DNA of 64,000 bases, from assembly GCF_009796865.1 (NCBI RefSeq), contig NZ_CP047028.1, positions 1,240,001 through 1,304,000 of the forward strand, given 5' to 3'. The notes under the pieces are model-generated. The model did no database searches. It worked only from the letters and a program-made list of their open reading frames with translations, and was not told where the DNA came from. The translations under genes and the position numbers were made by a program. Position 1 is the stretch's first letter. Each line of letters starts with the position of its first letter. Shown here one piece after another: positions 8,135-17,485 of the stretch. This stretch comes from Formosa sp. L2A11 (GTDB lineage Bacteria > Bacteroidota > Bacteroidia > Flavobacteriales > Flavobacteriaceae).

Positions 8135-9352
8135 ATGAGAAGAGTTGTTATAACAGGTATGGGAATTTATTCCTGTATAGGACAAAATTTAGAAGAAGTA
8201 AAAAAATCATTATATAACGGAGATTCAGGAATTGTTTTTGATGATAAGAGAGTGTCTTATGGGTACAGGTCCTGTTTAACAGGTATGGTAGATACTCCAA
8301 ATTTAAAAAAACAACTTAGCAGAAGACAGCGTATCAGTTTAGGGGAAGAAGGAGCATATGCATATATGGCAACTATAGAAGCTCTTGAGAATGCTAAAAT
8401 GACGCAGGAGTATTTAGATGCGAATGAAGTAGGTATTCTTTATGGAAATGATAGTACTGCAAAATCTGTAATTGAATCTGTAGATATTATAAGAGATAAG
8501 AAAGATACAACTTTAGTTGGTTCAGGTTCTATTTTTAAAGGAATGAATTCAACTATCACCATGAATCTTTCAACAATATTTAAGCTGAAAGGAATTAATT
8601 TTACTATTAGTGCAGCTTGTGCTAGTGGATCTCATGCTATTGGTATGGCTTATCAGCTTATAAAAAGTGAACTTCAAGATTGTATAATTTGTGGCGGAGC
8701 TCAAGAAATTAATGAACTTGCTATGGGGAGTTTTGATGGTTTAGGAGTGTTTTCTGCTAATAGAGAGAATCCTGGTAAAGCTTCTAGACCGTTCGATAAA
8801 GATAGAGATGGATTAGTGCCAAGTGGAGGAGGAGCAACTTTAATAGTAGAAAGTTACGAGTCTGCAATTAAACGAGGAGCGCCTATTTTAGCAGAAATTA
8901 TTGGTTATGGATTTTCTTCTAATGGAGAACATATTTCTACTCCAAATGTAGATGGGCCAGCTCGTGCTATGAAAAAAGCAATTCAGCAAGCAAATATTTC
9001 TACAGGAAGTATAGATTATGTCAATGCTCACGCAACATCAACACTTGTTGGAGATTCTAATGAAGCTAAAGCTATTTTTGATGTTTTTGGTGAAAATGGT
9101 CCGTGTGTAAGTTCTACAAAATCTATGACAGGGCACGAATGTTGGATGGCTGGAGCAAGTGAGGTTATTTATTCTATGATCATGATGCAAAATTCATTTA
9201 TTGCTCCCAATATAAACTTAGAAAATCCTGATGAAGATGCTGCTAAATTAAATTTAGTAAGTAAAACATTAGATAAAAAAATTGATGTATTTTTGTCAAA
9301 TTCTTTTGGATTTGGAGGAACAAATTCAGCATTAATTATAAAAAAATTGTAA
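8135..9352 (+). CDS. Beta-ketoacyl-ACP synthase 1 (FabF-type, active)
   Basis: A 405-residue thiolase-fold ketosynthase. Nucleophile Cys162 lies in SAACASGSH, the two histidines in NAHATST and TGHEC, and the lysine in SSTKSM, so the catalytic set is complete. ATG 8135 is preferred over an in-frame TTG two codons earlier. It follows the ketoreductase by 11 bases and precedes an ACP gene by 6. Possible roles are the first condensation on the coumaroyl starter or an ApeR-like function. Which of the three ketosynthases does which step cannot be read from sequence. Confidence 0.88.
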   Translation: MRRVVITGMGIYSCIGQNLEEVKKSLYNGDSGIVFDDKRVSYGYRSCLTGMVDTPNLKKQLSRRQRISLGEEGAYAYMATIEALENAKMTQEYLDANEVGILYGNDSTAKSVIESVDIIRDKKDTTLVGSGSIFKGMNSTITMNLSTIFKLKGINFTISAACASGSHAIGMAYQLIKSELQDCIICGGAQEINELAMGSFDGLGVFSANRENPGKASRPFDKDRDGLVPSGGGATLIVESYESAIKRGAPILAEIIGYGFSSNGEHISTPNVDGPARAMKKAIQQANISTGSIDYVNAHATSTLVGDSNEAKAIFDVFGENGPCVSSTKSMTGHECWMAGASEVIYSMIMMQNSFIAPNINLENPDEDAAKLNLVSKTLDKKIDVFLSNSFGFGGTNSALIIKKL

Positions 9353-9358
9353 ACAGAG

Positions 9359-9601
9359 ATGGAAAAAGAAGTTATTATTGAAAAAATAAACAACTTTCTT
9401 GTTGATGAGTTTGAAGTTGAGTCTGAGAATATAACCCCTGAAGCTAATTTAAAAGAAGCTTTGGAATTAGATAGTTTAGATTTTGTAGATTTAGTAGTTG
9501 CAATTGAATCAAGTTTTGGTGTGAAATTAGTAGGGGAAGATTTTGTAGGCGTATTAACTCTTCAAGATTTTTACGATCTTATTGAAAATAAATTTCAATA
9601 A
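9359..9601 (+). CDS. Acyl carrier protein 1
   Basis: An acidic 80-residue four-helix carrier protein. The phosphopantetheine serine is S39 in ELDSLDFVDL. It sits between a ketosynthase and an acyltransferase gene, 6 bases on either side. It is one of two carriers in the cluster; E. coli aryl polyene loci likewise carry two (ApeE, ApeF), one probably for the starter or for chain growth. Confidence 0.9.
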   Translation: MEKEVIIEKINNFLVDEFEVESENITPEANLKEALELDSLDFVDLVVAIESSFGVKLVGEDFVGVLTLQDFYDLIENKFQ

Positions 9602-9607
9602 AATTGA

Positions 9608-10498
9608 ATGGCTACGGAATGGCAAGGAAAGTCTAGAGGCTCAGTATTAGGGTATAAAATATTTGTATTTTGTATTAAAAACCTCGGTTTACACACGGCT
9701 TATTTTGTGTTAGTTTTTGTAGCTTTATATTTTTGTTTTTTTGCAAAAGACAGTACGAGGTCGATTTATTGCTACTTTAGGAAACGACGTCAGTATTCCA
9801 AATTAAAAAGCCTTATTAGCATCTATAAAAGCTATTTTGTTTTTGGACAAACAATTATAGATAAAATAGCTATTTCTTCAGGGCTTAGAAATAAATTTAC
9901 TTATGATTTTGATGGGATTGATCAGCTTGATACTGTTTTAAAGTCTAAAAAAGGAGGTATATTAATTAGTGCACATGTTGGTAATTTTGAAATTGCCGAA
10001 TACTTTTTAAATGAATTAGAAGAAGCTGTCACTATTAGTTTATTGACTACCGATTCTGAACATGGAGACATTAAAGCCTATTTAGAAAGTGTTACTCATA
10101 AATCTAAAATTAAATTTATAATCATTCAAGACGATTTATCACATATCTTTGAAATAAACGCAGCATTATCTCGAAATGAAATAATATGCATTACCGGAGA
10201 TCGTTATGTGAAATCTTCAAAATCGTTATCACATAATTTATTAGGCAAAGAAACCTTTTTTCCTGCGGGCCCTTTCTTGTTAGGGTCACGATTAAAAGTT
10301 CCAGTGATTTTTGTTTATGTGATGAAAGAAACCACAAAACATTATCACCTCTATGCTAGAACAGCTAAAGTAAAACAACGCGACCAAGTGGCTTTACTAG
10401 AAACATATACCGAAAGTTTAGAATGGATACTGAATAAATATCCATTACAATGGTTTAATTATTTTGATTTTTGGAACGATTTAAACGATAAACATTAG
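9608..10498 (+). CDS. LpxL/HtrB-like lysophospholipid-type acyltransferase
   Basis: A 296-residue protein with an N-terminal membrane helix (AYFVLVFVALYFCFF, 31-45) and the H-x4-E acyltransferase motif as SAHVGNFE (H123, E128), followed by ITGDRY. Members of this family in aryl polyene clusters (ApeD type) are thought to move the polyene acyl chain from ACP to a lipid core at the inner membrane. It begins 6 bases after the ACP gene and ends one base before the next ATG. Confidence 0.82.
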   Translation: MATEWQGKSRGSVLGYKIFVFCIKNLGLHTAYFVLVFVALYFCFFAKDSTRSIYCYFRKRRQYSKLKSLISIYKSYFVFGQTIIDKIAISSGLRNKFTYDFDGIDQLDTVLKSKKGGILISAHVGNFEIAEYFLNELEEAVTISLLTTDSEHGDIKAYLESVTHKSKIKFIIIQDDLSHIFEINAALSRNEIICITGDRYVKSSKSLSHNLLGKETFFPAGPFLLGSRLKVPVIFVYVMKETTKHYHLYARTAKVKQRDQVALLETYTESLEWILNKYPLQWFNYFDFWNDLNDKH

Positions 10499-10499
10499 C

Positions 10500-10937
10500 A
10501 TGAACCTGCTTAAAGAACCTATAACCGATCAAAATATAATTTTAAAATTAATACCACAACGCACTCCAATTATTATGGTAGATACTTTGTTGTTTTTTAA
10601 TGAATCTAAAGTAGTTTCTGGATTAACAGTTTTAAAAGATAATATGTTCGTGCAAAATGGTTATTTTACAGAACCAGGACTTATTGAACATATGGCTCAA
10701 ACTGTTGCGCTTTATACTGGTTATCATTTTTATATAAAAAACATACCAGCACCAGAAGGTTATATAGGTGCTATAAAAGGAGTTACCATAAATAAAATAC
10801 CGAAGGTTAACGAGCAATTAGAAACCGAAGTTGAAATTTTACAAGAAATTATGGGAGTTACCTTAGTCAAAGGAACAACAAAATTAAATGGAGAAGTGAT
10901 TGTAACGGCCCAGATGAAAACAGTTTTAAAAAAGTAA
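10500..10937 (+). CDS. Hot-dog 3-hydroxyacyl-ACP dehydratase subunit, Glu half-site (ApeI-like)
   Basis: A 145-residue FabZ-related hot-dog protein. The FabZ signature GHFPG is replaced by GYFTEPG (54-60), so the catalytic His is Tyr55, while the catalytic Glu is kept as E63 in LIEHMAQT. The separate hot-dog protein at 18829 has the reverse pattern. From memory, aryl polyene systems use an ApeI:ApeP dehydratase heterodimer. The two proteins here are therefore best read as one shared active site. Its gene is one base from the acyltransferase stop and 6 bases before the thioesterase. Confidence 0.82.
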   Translation: MNLLKEPITDQNIILKLIPQRTPIIMVDTLLFFNESKVVSGLTVLKDNMFVQNGYFTEPGLIEHMAQTVALYTGYHFYIKNIPAPEGYIGAIKGVTINKIPKVNEQLETEVEILQEIMGVTLVKGTTKLNGEVIVTAQMKTVLKK

Positions 10938-10943
10938 GCCTAA

Positions 10944-11390
10944 ATGAAGTCAAGAAAAAAAGATATTACTTCAGAAACCAATTTAAAAGTATCTCACAAT
11001 ATTAGAGTTCGCTTTAATGAAACGGATGCTTTAGGGATTGTTTGGCATGGCTATTATTTAAATTATTTTGAAGATGGGCGAGAAGCTTTTGGTAGAATAC
11101 ATGGTATAGGTTATTTAGAGTCTAAAGCTAAAGGTTATGTTTCCCCTATAGTTAAATCGAGTTGCGAGCATAAATTACCATTACGTTATGGAGATCTTGT
11201 AACTGTAGAAACTACTTATATAAATACACCTGCAGCAAAAATAATTTTTAGATATAAAATTTTAAATACAGAAGGAAAAACGGTTTGTACAGGAGAAACT
11301 GTTCAGGTCTTTGTAGATGATAATAATAATTTATCACTTACAATTCCTCTTTTTTTTAAAGCATGGAAAACTAAAAATAATCTTTTATAA
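10944..11390 (+). CDS. 4HBT/YbgC-type acyl-ACP thioesterase
   Basis: A 148-residue hot-dog thioesterase. RFNETDALGIVWHGYY carries the 4HBT/YbgC signature with catalytic Asp28 and His35. It could release or proof-read polyene chains on the ACP, the role suggested for ApeK. It begins 6 bases after the dehydratase gene and ends 6 bases before a ketosynthase gene. Confidence 0.85.
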   Translation: MKSRKKDITSETNLKVSHNIRVRFNETDALGIVWHGYYLNYFEDGREAFGRIHGIGYLESKAKGYVSPIVKSSCEHKLPLRYGDLVTVETTYINTPAAKIIFRYKILNTEGKTVCTGETVQVFVDDNNNLSLTIPLFFKAWKTKNNLL

Positions 11391-11396
11391 GTTAAT

Positions 11397-12527
11397 ATGA
11401 AAGACGTTTTTATCTCTGCAGATACAATTATTTCCCCGCTAGGATTTACTTCAGAAACTAATGTTTCTGAAATAACTCAAGATCACTCAGGAATTACTTT
11501 ACATAACAATATTGCTACTTCGCCTTGTTATGCTTCAATTATAGATAATAGAAAGTTAGATAAAGCATTTAGTAAATTTGGTAATGCTAAGGCATATACT
11601 AAACTAGAGAAAATGATGATTTTGTCGTTACAAAACACCATTTTTAAAGCTACATTTTCAATTTCAGACAAAACTGTTTTAATTATTGCAACTACAAAAG
11701 GTAATATAGATGCTTTAAATAATGATTTTGATGCTGAGCGTGCTTACTTGCCTGTTTTAGCAGGTAAAATAAAAGAGTTTTTTAGTTTTAAAACAGAACC
11801 TATTATTGTATCTAATGCATGTGTTTCTGGTGTTTTAGCCATTGCTGTTGCTAAACGATTTATTCAAAATGAATATTATGATAATGCTTTTGTTGTTGGC
11901 GGCGATATTGTTTCAGAATTTACGATATCTGGTTTTCAATCGTTTCAAGCAATAAGTGAAATACCTTGTAAACCGTTTTCAAAAGATAGATCTGGAATTA
12001 GTATTGGTGAAGCAGCTGCTTCTGTAGCTATTTCAAATATAAACACAGAAAAAGAAGCCATTCAAATTATAGGAGACGGAAGTTGTAATGATGCCAATCA
12101 TATCTCAGGACCTTCAAGAACTGGTGAAGGCTTATATTTAAGTATACTTTCTGCTTTAAAAGAAGCAAAATTAGAACCTCAAAATATAGATTATGTTTCT
12201 GCTCATGGAACAGCTACAGCTTTTAATGACGAGATGGAAGCTATCGCTTTTAATCGTGCAAAATTAGAACATGTGCCTTTAAATAGTTTAAAAGGGTATT
12301 ACGGACATACGTTAGGCGCATCAGGATTATTAGAAACCATTATTGGAATGCATTCAATAAAAAATAATAGACTTTACAGTTCATTAGGATTTGATGAATT
12401 AGGTGTTTCTATGCCTTTAAACATCATTAAAAACATAACCAAAACGAAGGTTAATACCTTTTTAAAAACGTCATCTGGTTTTGGTGGTTGCAATACAGCT
12501 GTGCTTTTTAAAAAAGTAAATTTATGA
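11397..12527 (+). CDS. Beta-ketoacyl-ACP synthase 2 (short FabF-type)
   Basis: A 376-residue ketosynthase, a little short for FabF. Cys142 is in SNACVSGV, histidines in SAHGTAT and GYYGHTLG, lysine in SLKGYY, so the catalytic set is complete. The N-terminal region is divergent from the other two ketosynthases. It ends with an ATGA overlap onto the methyltransferase, which indicates translational coupling. Confidence 0.82.
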   Translation: MKDVFISADTIISPLGFTSETNVSEITQDHSGITLHNNIATSPCYASIIDNRKLDKAFSKFGNAKAYTKLEKMMILSLQNTIFKATFSISDKTVLIIATTKGNIDALNNDFDAERAYLPVLAGKIKEFFSFKTEPIIVSNACVSGVLAIAVAKRFIQNEYYDNAFVVGGDIVSEFTISGFQSFQAISEIPCKPFSKDRSGISIGEAAASVAISNINTEKEAIQIIGDGSCNDANHISGPSRTGEGLYLSILSALKEAKLEPQNIDYVSAHGTATAFNDEMEAIAFNRAKLEHVPLNSLKGYYGHTLGASGLLETIIGMHSIKNNRLYSSLGFDELGVSMPLNIIKNITKTKVNTFLKTSSGFGGCNTAVLFKKVNL

Positions 12528-13618
12528 GAAATAGAATAAATACAGAAGAACAAAAGAAACCATTAAGAGCTATTGATGCTATACAAGAAGCACAAAAAAT
12601 AGCATTTGCACCATTTGTATTTCAAACAACTGTTTCTCTTAAAAAGTTAGGTGTTCTTGATTTTATTTTTGATAATGACAAAGATGGAGGTGTAACAATT
12701 CATCAAATTTCAAAAGAATTATCACTTAGCGATTATGGTATTGGTGTTTTGTTAGAAATTGCTGAAAGTTCTGAAATTGTAAGTAAAAATATAGGCGATA
12801 AATACCAACTAACTAAGATTGGTTATTTTCTTAATTATAATAAAACGGTTAATATAAATTTAAACTTTACACAAGATGTTTGCTATAAAGGCTTATTTCA
12901 TTTAAATGAATCTATAAAAAACGGAAAACCAGAAGGGTTAAAAGAACTTGGTAATTGGAAAACAATATATGAAGGTTTGTCAGAGCTAAATCCTAAAGCA
13001 CAGAATTCTTGGTTCGAATTTGATCATCTTTATTCAGATGAAGTTTTTGAAGAAGCTCTAAAAGTTGTTTTTACCAAGCAACCAAAAGTAATTTTTGATA
13101 TTGGTGGTAATACAGGAAAATTTGCAATAAGTTCTTGCGAGTATAATGAGAATGTTCATGTAAAAATAATAGACTTACCAGGACAACTAAACATGGCGCT
13201 TTTAAATACTAAAGAACATGCTTTTGAAAATAGAATTTCGGTTTATGAAATAGATTGGTTAAAAGAAAATCCTGAAATTCCTAATGGTGCAGATACCATC
13301 TGGATGAGTCAGTTTTTAGATTGTTTTGATAAAGAAGAGATTTTAAAAATACTTAAAACCTGTGTTAAATCTATGGGAGAGCAAACAGAATTGCTTATCA
13401 TGGAAACATTTACAGACAGACAACGTTTTGATAATGCTAAATTTGTTCTAGAAGCAACTTCCCTTTATTTTACAGCTTTAGCGAACGGAAACAGTAAAAT
13501 GTACAAGTCTAAAGAACTTATAGAATTAATAGAAACTGCAGGATTGTATATTACAGACGATATAAATGTTGGTGAATACCATACCATATTAGTTTGTAAA
13601 AAAAGTAAAAACTATTGA
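12524..13618 (+). CDS. SAM-dependent methyltransferase with N-terminal winged helix
   Basis: A 364-residue protein with the acetylserotonin/O-methyltransferase layout: an N-terminal winged-helix dimerisation region (about 25-105) and a Rossmann domain with SAM loop VIFDIGGNTGKF (189-200). It is a candidate for methylating the aryl head of the pigment, as ApeB-type enzymes do. The start ATG overlaps the previous stop, and its own stop overlaps a TTG start of the next gene. Confidence 0.82.
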   Translation: MRNRINTEEQKKPLRAIDAIQEAQKIAFAPFVFQTTVSLKKLGVLDFIFDNDKDGGVTIHQISKELSLSDYGIGVLLEIAESSEIVSKNIGDKYQLTKIGYFLNYNKTVNINLNFTQDVCYKGLFHLNESIKNGKPEGLKELGNWKTIYEGLSELNPKAQNSWFEFDHLYSDEVFEEALKVVFTKQPKVIFDIGGNTGKFAISSCEYNENVHVKIIDLPGQLNMALLNTKEHAFENRISVYEIDWLKENPEIPNGADTIWMSQFLDCFDKEEILKILKTCVKSMGEQTELLIMETFTDRQRFDNAKFVLEATSLYFTALANGNSKMYKSKELIELIETAGLYITDDINVGEYHTILVCKKSKNY

Positions 13619-14235
13619 GTAAAAAACTAAACATACTAAGCTATTGCAAAATTAAGGACGATAAAATATCTTTAAATGGTAAGGTTATTTACCAAGACCA
13701 TTCCAACGATTTAAAGTCTTTTTTTAAAAACTGTTATAAAAATTTAGGAATAGAATATTCTAAGTTTTTTAAAATGGACAACTTATCTAAATTAGGATTT
13801 TTAGCTTCAGAAATTCTTTTTAAAGACCTAAATCTAGATTCTAGTATTAAAGGAAATGTAGGCATTGTACTTTCAAATAAATCGGCAAGTTTAGATACCG
13901 ACAGAAAGTATCAAGAAACCATTAATGATAAAGATAACTATTTTCCGAGTCCTGCTGTATTTGTTTATACCTTAGCCAATATTATGATTGGAGAAATTAG
14001 CATTAGACATCAAATTAAAGGTGAAAATGCTTTCTTTGTTTCAGAAAAATTTAATGAAACACTTTTAGAACAATATGCTTCAAGTTTAATTCAAAATGAA
14101 AAAAGCAGTCATGTTTTATGTGGTTGGGTAGATGTAGATAATGACAAATATGATGCTTTTATGTACCTTGTCACAGAAGAGGAATCACAGAATTATTCAA
14201 AAGAAATTATTAAAAAATTATATAAAGAAAATTAA
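13615..14235 (+). CDS. Short ketosynthase-like protein lacking catalytic residues
   Basis: A 206-residue protein whose middle (SPAVFVYTLANIMIGEISIRHQ) resembles the N-terminal half of beta-ketoacyl synthases around the substrate pocket, but it lacks the nucleophile Cys segment and the His motifs. Such short thiolase-like proteins recur in aryl polyene/flexirubin loci, and their role is not known to me; a structural partner for an ACP or ketosynthase is possible. Translation must start at TTG 13615, overlapping the TGA of the methyltransferase, because no ATG occurs for about 50 codons. Confidence 0.65.
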   Translation: MSKKLNILSYCKIKDDKISLNGKVIYQDHSNDLKSFFKNCYKNLGIEYSKFFKMDNLSKLGFLASEILFKDLNLDSSIKGNVGIVLSNKSASLDTDRKYQETINDKDNYFPSPAVFVYTLANIMIGEISIRHQIKGENAFFVSEKFNETLLEQYASSLIQNEKSSHVLCGWVDVDNDKYDAFMYLVTEEESQNYSKEIIKKLYKEN

Positions 14236-14492
14236 TGGACGCGTTAAAAAAAGAACTTAAAGAAAGTATTATTGAGCAATTAAACCTAGAAGATTTTAGT
14301 GTTGATGATATTGCTGACGATGATGCTTTATTTGGAGATGGTTTAGGATTAGACTCCATAGATGCTCTAGAACTTATTGTAATGCTAGATAAAGATTATG
14401 GCATAAAATTAACCGATCCAAACGAAGGTAAAGCTGTATTTGTTTCTGTTGAAGTTTTAGCTAAATACATTACAGAACACCGTACTAAATAA
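14235..14492 (+). CDS. Acyl carrier protein 2
   Basis: An 85-residue acidic carrier protein with the phosphopantetheine serine S41 in GLDSIDALEL. Its ATG shares a base with the preceding TAA (TAATG). It is placed immediately before the ketosynthase/chain-length-factor pair, so it is the likely chain-extension carrier. Confidence 0.9.
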   Translation: MDALKKELKESIIEQLNLEDFSVDDIADDDALFGDGLGLDSIDALELIVMLDKDYGIKLTDPNEGKAVFVSVEVLAKYITEHRTK

Positions 14493-14493
14493 T

Positions 14494-15687
14494 ATGTCGC
14501 AAAATCGTGTTGCTATAACCGGAATGGGAATTATGTCTTCTATAGGAAACTCTGTAGAAGAGAATTTGCACGCACTTTTAAATAATAAAAAAGGCATTGC
14601 ACCTATTGTAAATATTGAAACACGACATAAAAATGAAATTAAGGTTGGTGAAATTTTACAAACAAATGAAGAACTTTCTAAAATGCTTAATTTACCAGAA
14701 GAGCATAATTATTCTAGGACTGCTTTATTAGGTTGTATTGCTGCTAAACAAGCCGTAAAACAAGCCAATATTAGAGATATTGAAGCCTTTAAAACTGGTT
14801 TAATATCATCTACAAGTGTTGGCGGTATGGATTTGACAGAAAAACATTTTCAAAATTACAACGCAGAAAGCAGACGGTTAATTAATAGCCATCATGCGGT
14901 AGATAGCACCGAAAAAATCGCTGAACTTTTAGGAATTACAGATTTCACTTCAACCACTAGCACCGCGTGTTCATCAGCGGCAAATGCTATAATGCTAGGT
15001 GCTAGATTAATAAAATCTGGGCAGCTAGACCGCGTTATTGTTGGCGGAACAGATGGTTTAGCAAAATTTACCATCAACGGATTTAAAACACTAATGATTC
15101 TATCGGATACCGATTGTACGCCTTTCGATGCGAACAGAAAAGGTTTAAATTTAGGGGAAGCAGCGGCGTATTTAGTATTAGAATCTGATGCTGTTGTAAA
15201 ACAAGAAAACAAAACCGTTTTAGGCTATTTAGCAGGTTATGGTAATGCTAATGATGCTTTTCATCAAACGGCTTCGTCTGAAAACGGTGAAGGTGCTTTT
15301 TTAGCAATGACTAAAGCTCTAAAAATTGCAGAAATAAAACCCGAAGACGTTAATTATATTAATGCACACGGAACGGCAACACCTAATAACGATTTATCTG
15401 AAGGTAAAGCCATGAAACGTATTTACGGAGATTTTGTTCCCGACTTCAGTTCTACAAAAGCTTTTACAGGACATACGCTAGCTGCAGCAGGTGCCATTGA
15501 AGCTGTTTATTCTGTTTTAGCACTTCAAAATAATGTAATGTTTCCGAATCTAAATTTTAAAACTGCGATTCCGGAGCTTGATCTAATTCCTGTTACCAAA
15601 GTCACTAAAAAATCCTTAAACTACGTACTTTCTAATTCTTTTGGATTTGGTGGTAATTGTTCAACACTTATATTTTCTAAAAACTAA
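14494..15687 (+). CDS. Beta-ketoacyl-ACP synthase 3, alpha subunit (ApeO-like)
   Basis: A 397-residue ketosynthase with Cys159 in STACSSAAN, histidines in NAHGTAT and TGHTLAAAGA, and lysine in SSTKAF. It ends in a TAATG overlap with a ketosynthase homologue lacking the Cys, the arrangement of type II KS-alpha/chain-length-factor pairs. By analogy to ApeO:ApeC it should carry out the iterative elongation of the polyene. Confidence 0.88.
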   Translation: MSQNRVAITGMGIMSSIGNSVEENLHALLNNKKGIAPIVNIETRHKNEIKVGEILQTNEELSKMLNLPEEHNYSRTALLGCIAAKQAVKQANIRDIEAFKTGLISSTSVGGMDLTEKHFQNYNAESRRLINSHHAVDSTEKIAELLGITDFTSTTSTACSSAANAIMLGARLIKSGQLDRVIVGGTDGLAKFTINGFKTLMILSDTDCTPFDANRKGLNLGEAAAYLVLESDAVVKQENKTVLGYLAGYGNANDAFHQTASSENGEGAFLAMTKALKIAEIKPEDVNYINAHGTATPNNDLSEGKAMKRIYGDFVPDFSSTKAFTGHTLAAAGAIEAVYSVLALQNNVMFPNLNFKTAIPELDLIPVTKVTKKSLNYVLSNSFGFGGNCSTLIFSKN

Positions 15688-16715
15688 TGAAACCTTGTTA
15701 TATAAATAGTGCGGTTTCAATTTCTGCACAAGACACTTTAAATGATTCTAGCTTTTTAGAAAATACAATTTCTTTTGAAGGGAAGTTAGCTAAAGCTATT
15801 CATCCTAATTATAAAAAATTCATAAGCCCAATTGCTAGTAGGCGAATGGCAACTGCTGTAAAAATGGGAGTTGCAGCAGCAAAAAAAGCATTAGAGTTAG
15901 CTGAATTAGAAATACCCGACGCTATTATTACAGGAACAGGAATTGGTTGTATAGAAGATTCTGAAAAATTCTTAAATACCATACTCGATAACGACGAACA
16001 GTTTTTAACACCAACATCATTTATTCAATCTACACATAATACAGTTGGTGCTCAAATTGCATTAACTTTAAATTGCAAAGGTTATAATGTAACCTATGTA
16101 CAAGGTGCTGCTTCTTTTGAATCTGCTGTTATAGATGCTCAATTAATGTTTCATGAAAATGTAGCAAACACAATTTTAGTTGGAGGCACAGACGAATTAG
16201 GTAAATTTCTTATTAACGACATTATTCTTGCAGAAGCAGCAGAAGAACAACCCATACTAACACCTTTTGGAGAAGGTGCTCACTTTTTTACCCTATCATC
16301 TTTAAAGCAAAATAACAGTTTCTGTGTTCTTAAAGGGCTTAAGATTTTTAATAAAGCCACAACAGAAACTATTCAAACTAAAGTAGAAGCTTTCTTAAAA
16401 GAAAATCATTTAATACCTGAAGATATTGATGCTATAATCCTCGGGAAAAACGGAGATGCTTTTGATATTTTATATCAATCACTTCAAGATTCTATATTTA
16501 AAGATACACCACAACTACATTACAAACATCTTTGTGGTGAGTTTTTTACAGCTTCGGCATTTGGCTTTTGGGCAGCAACAATCATTATTAAGCAACAATA
16601 TATCCCTGATGCTTTAAAGCTTAATTCTATAGATAAATCTAGCTACAAAAATGTACTGCTTTACAACCAACTTAAAGGACAACAACATAGTTTTACCTTA
16701 CTAAGCTCATGTTAA
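15687..16715 (+). CDS. Chain length factor-like ketosynthase (ApeC-like)
   Basis: A 342-residue thiolase-fold protein aligned with ketosynthases, but the nucleophile segment reads YVQGAASFES (138-146): Ala replaces Cys at about 141 and the downstream His motifs are not conserved. A catalytically dead partner directly downstream of, and overlapping, an active ketosynthase is the signature of a KS-beta/chain length factor. It would form a heterodimer that sets polyene length. Seven bases overlap the next gene. Confidence 0.8.
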   Translation: MKPCYINSAVSISAQDTLNDSSFLENTISFEGKLAKAIHPNYKKFISPIASRRMATAVKMGVAAAKKALELAELEIPDAIITGTGIGCIEDSEKFLNTILDNDEQFLTPTSFIQSTHNTVGAQIALTLNCKGYNVTYVQGAASFESAVIDAQLMFHENVANTILVGGTDELGKFLINDIILAEAAEEQPILTPFGEGAHFFTLSSLKQNNSFCVLKGLKIFNKATTETIQTKVEAFLKENHLIPEDIDAIILGKNGDAFDILYQSLQDSIFKDTPQLHYKHLCGEFFTASAFGFWAATIIIKQQYIPDALKLNSIDKSSYKNVLLYNQLKGQQHSFTLLSSC

Positions 16716-17485
16716 ACTTCAAAAATATAAATGTTCTAACATTCATTCTTTTTCTTGGCTCACTACTATTTAGTCAGTTTTTCAACATATCTATTTCCTT
16801 TTTTATAGTTCTCTTTTTAGCATGGCTTACGCTAACAAGTATTGGTAGTTTTTATATCGGTTGGAACTATCATTTAAAAGCCTTCAATTCAAAAAAAAAT
16901 CACACAAAAAATCAAGTTGCCATTACTTTTGATGATGGTCCAAATGCAGAATTTACGCCACAAATTCTAGAGTTACTAAAAGCACATCATGCAAAAGCTA
17001 CTTTTTTCTGTATTGGTAAACATGCCGAACAACAGCCTGAATTGGTACAACAAATCATAAAAAAAGGTCACACTATTGGAAATCACACCTATACGCATTC
17101 CGATTTTTTTGATTTCTACAATAAACAAAATGTAATTGCTGAAATTAAAAACACGAATGAAATTATTTATTCGATTATAAATAAAAAAATGAAATTGTTT
17201 CGTCCACCATATGGCGTTACAAATCCCGCCATAACTAAAGCCCTAAAACACACCAAACACCATGTTATAGGCTGGAATATTCGGTCTTTAGATACGATAA
17301 AAAAAGACGAAGAAGATATCTTTAACCAAATTACTAAAAACATCAATCCTGGTGCTGTTATCTTATTGCACGATTCACAAGAAATCACAGTGCGAGTTTT
17401 GGAACAATTGTTGTTATTTTTGCAAGAGAACAATTATCAATCCGTAACAATAGACACCTTATTTAATATAGAAGCTTATGCGTAA
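16709..17485 (+). CDS. Membrane-anchored polysaccharide deacetylase family protein (NodB domain)
   Basis: A 258-residue protein with two N-terminal hydrophobic helices (about 8-50) and a NodB domain: TFDDGP (73-78) gives the Asp pair, NHTYTH (125-130) the metal histidines, RPPYG (165-169) the arginine groove and LLHDS the last motif. All catalytic residues are present, so a metal-dependent deacetylase acting outside the inner membrane is expected. Flexirubin-type loci often include such a gene, but its substrate is unclear: an N-acetyl group on a lipid or glycan attached to the pigment is one possibility. Confidence 0.85.
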   Translation: MLNFKNINVLTFILFLGSLLFSQFFNISISFFIVLFLAWLTLTSIGSFYIGWNYHLKAFNSKKNHTKNQVAITFDDGPNAEFTPQILELLKAHHAKATFFCIGKHAEQQPELVQQIIKKGHTIGNHTYTHSDFFDFYNKQNVIAEIKNTNEIIYSIINKKMKLFRPPYGVTNPAITKALKHTKHHVIGWNIRSLDTIKKDEEDIFNQITKNINPGAVILLHDSQEITVRVLEQLLLFLQENNYQSVTIDTLFNIEAYA

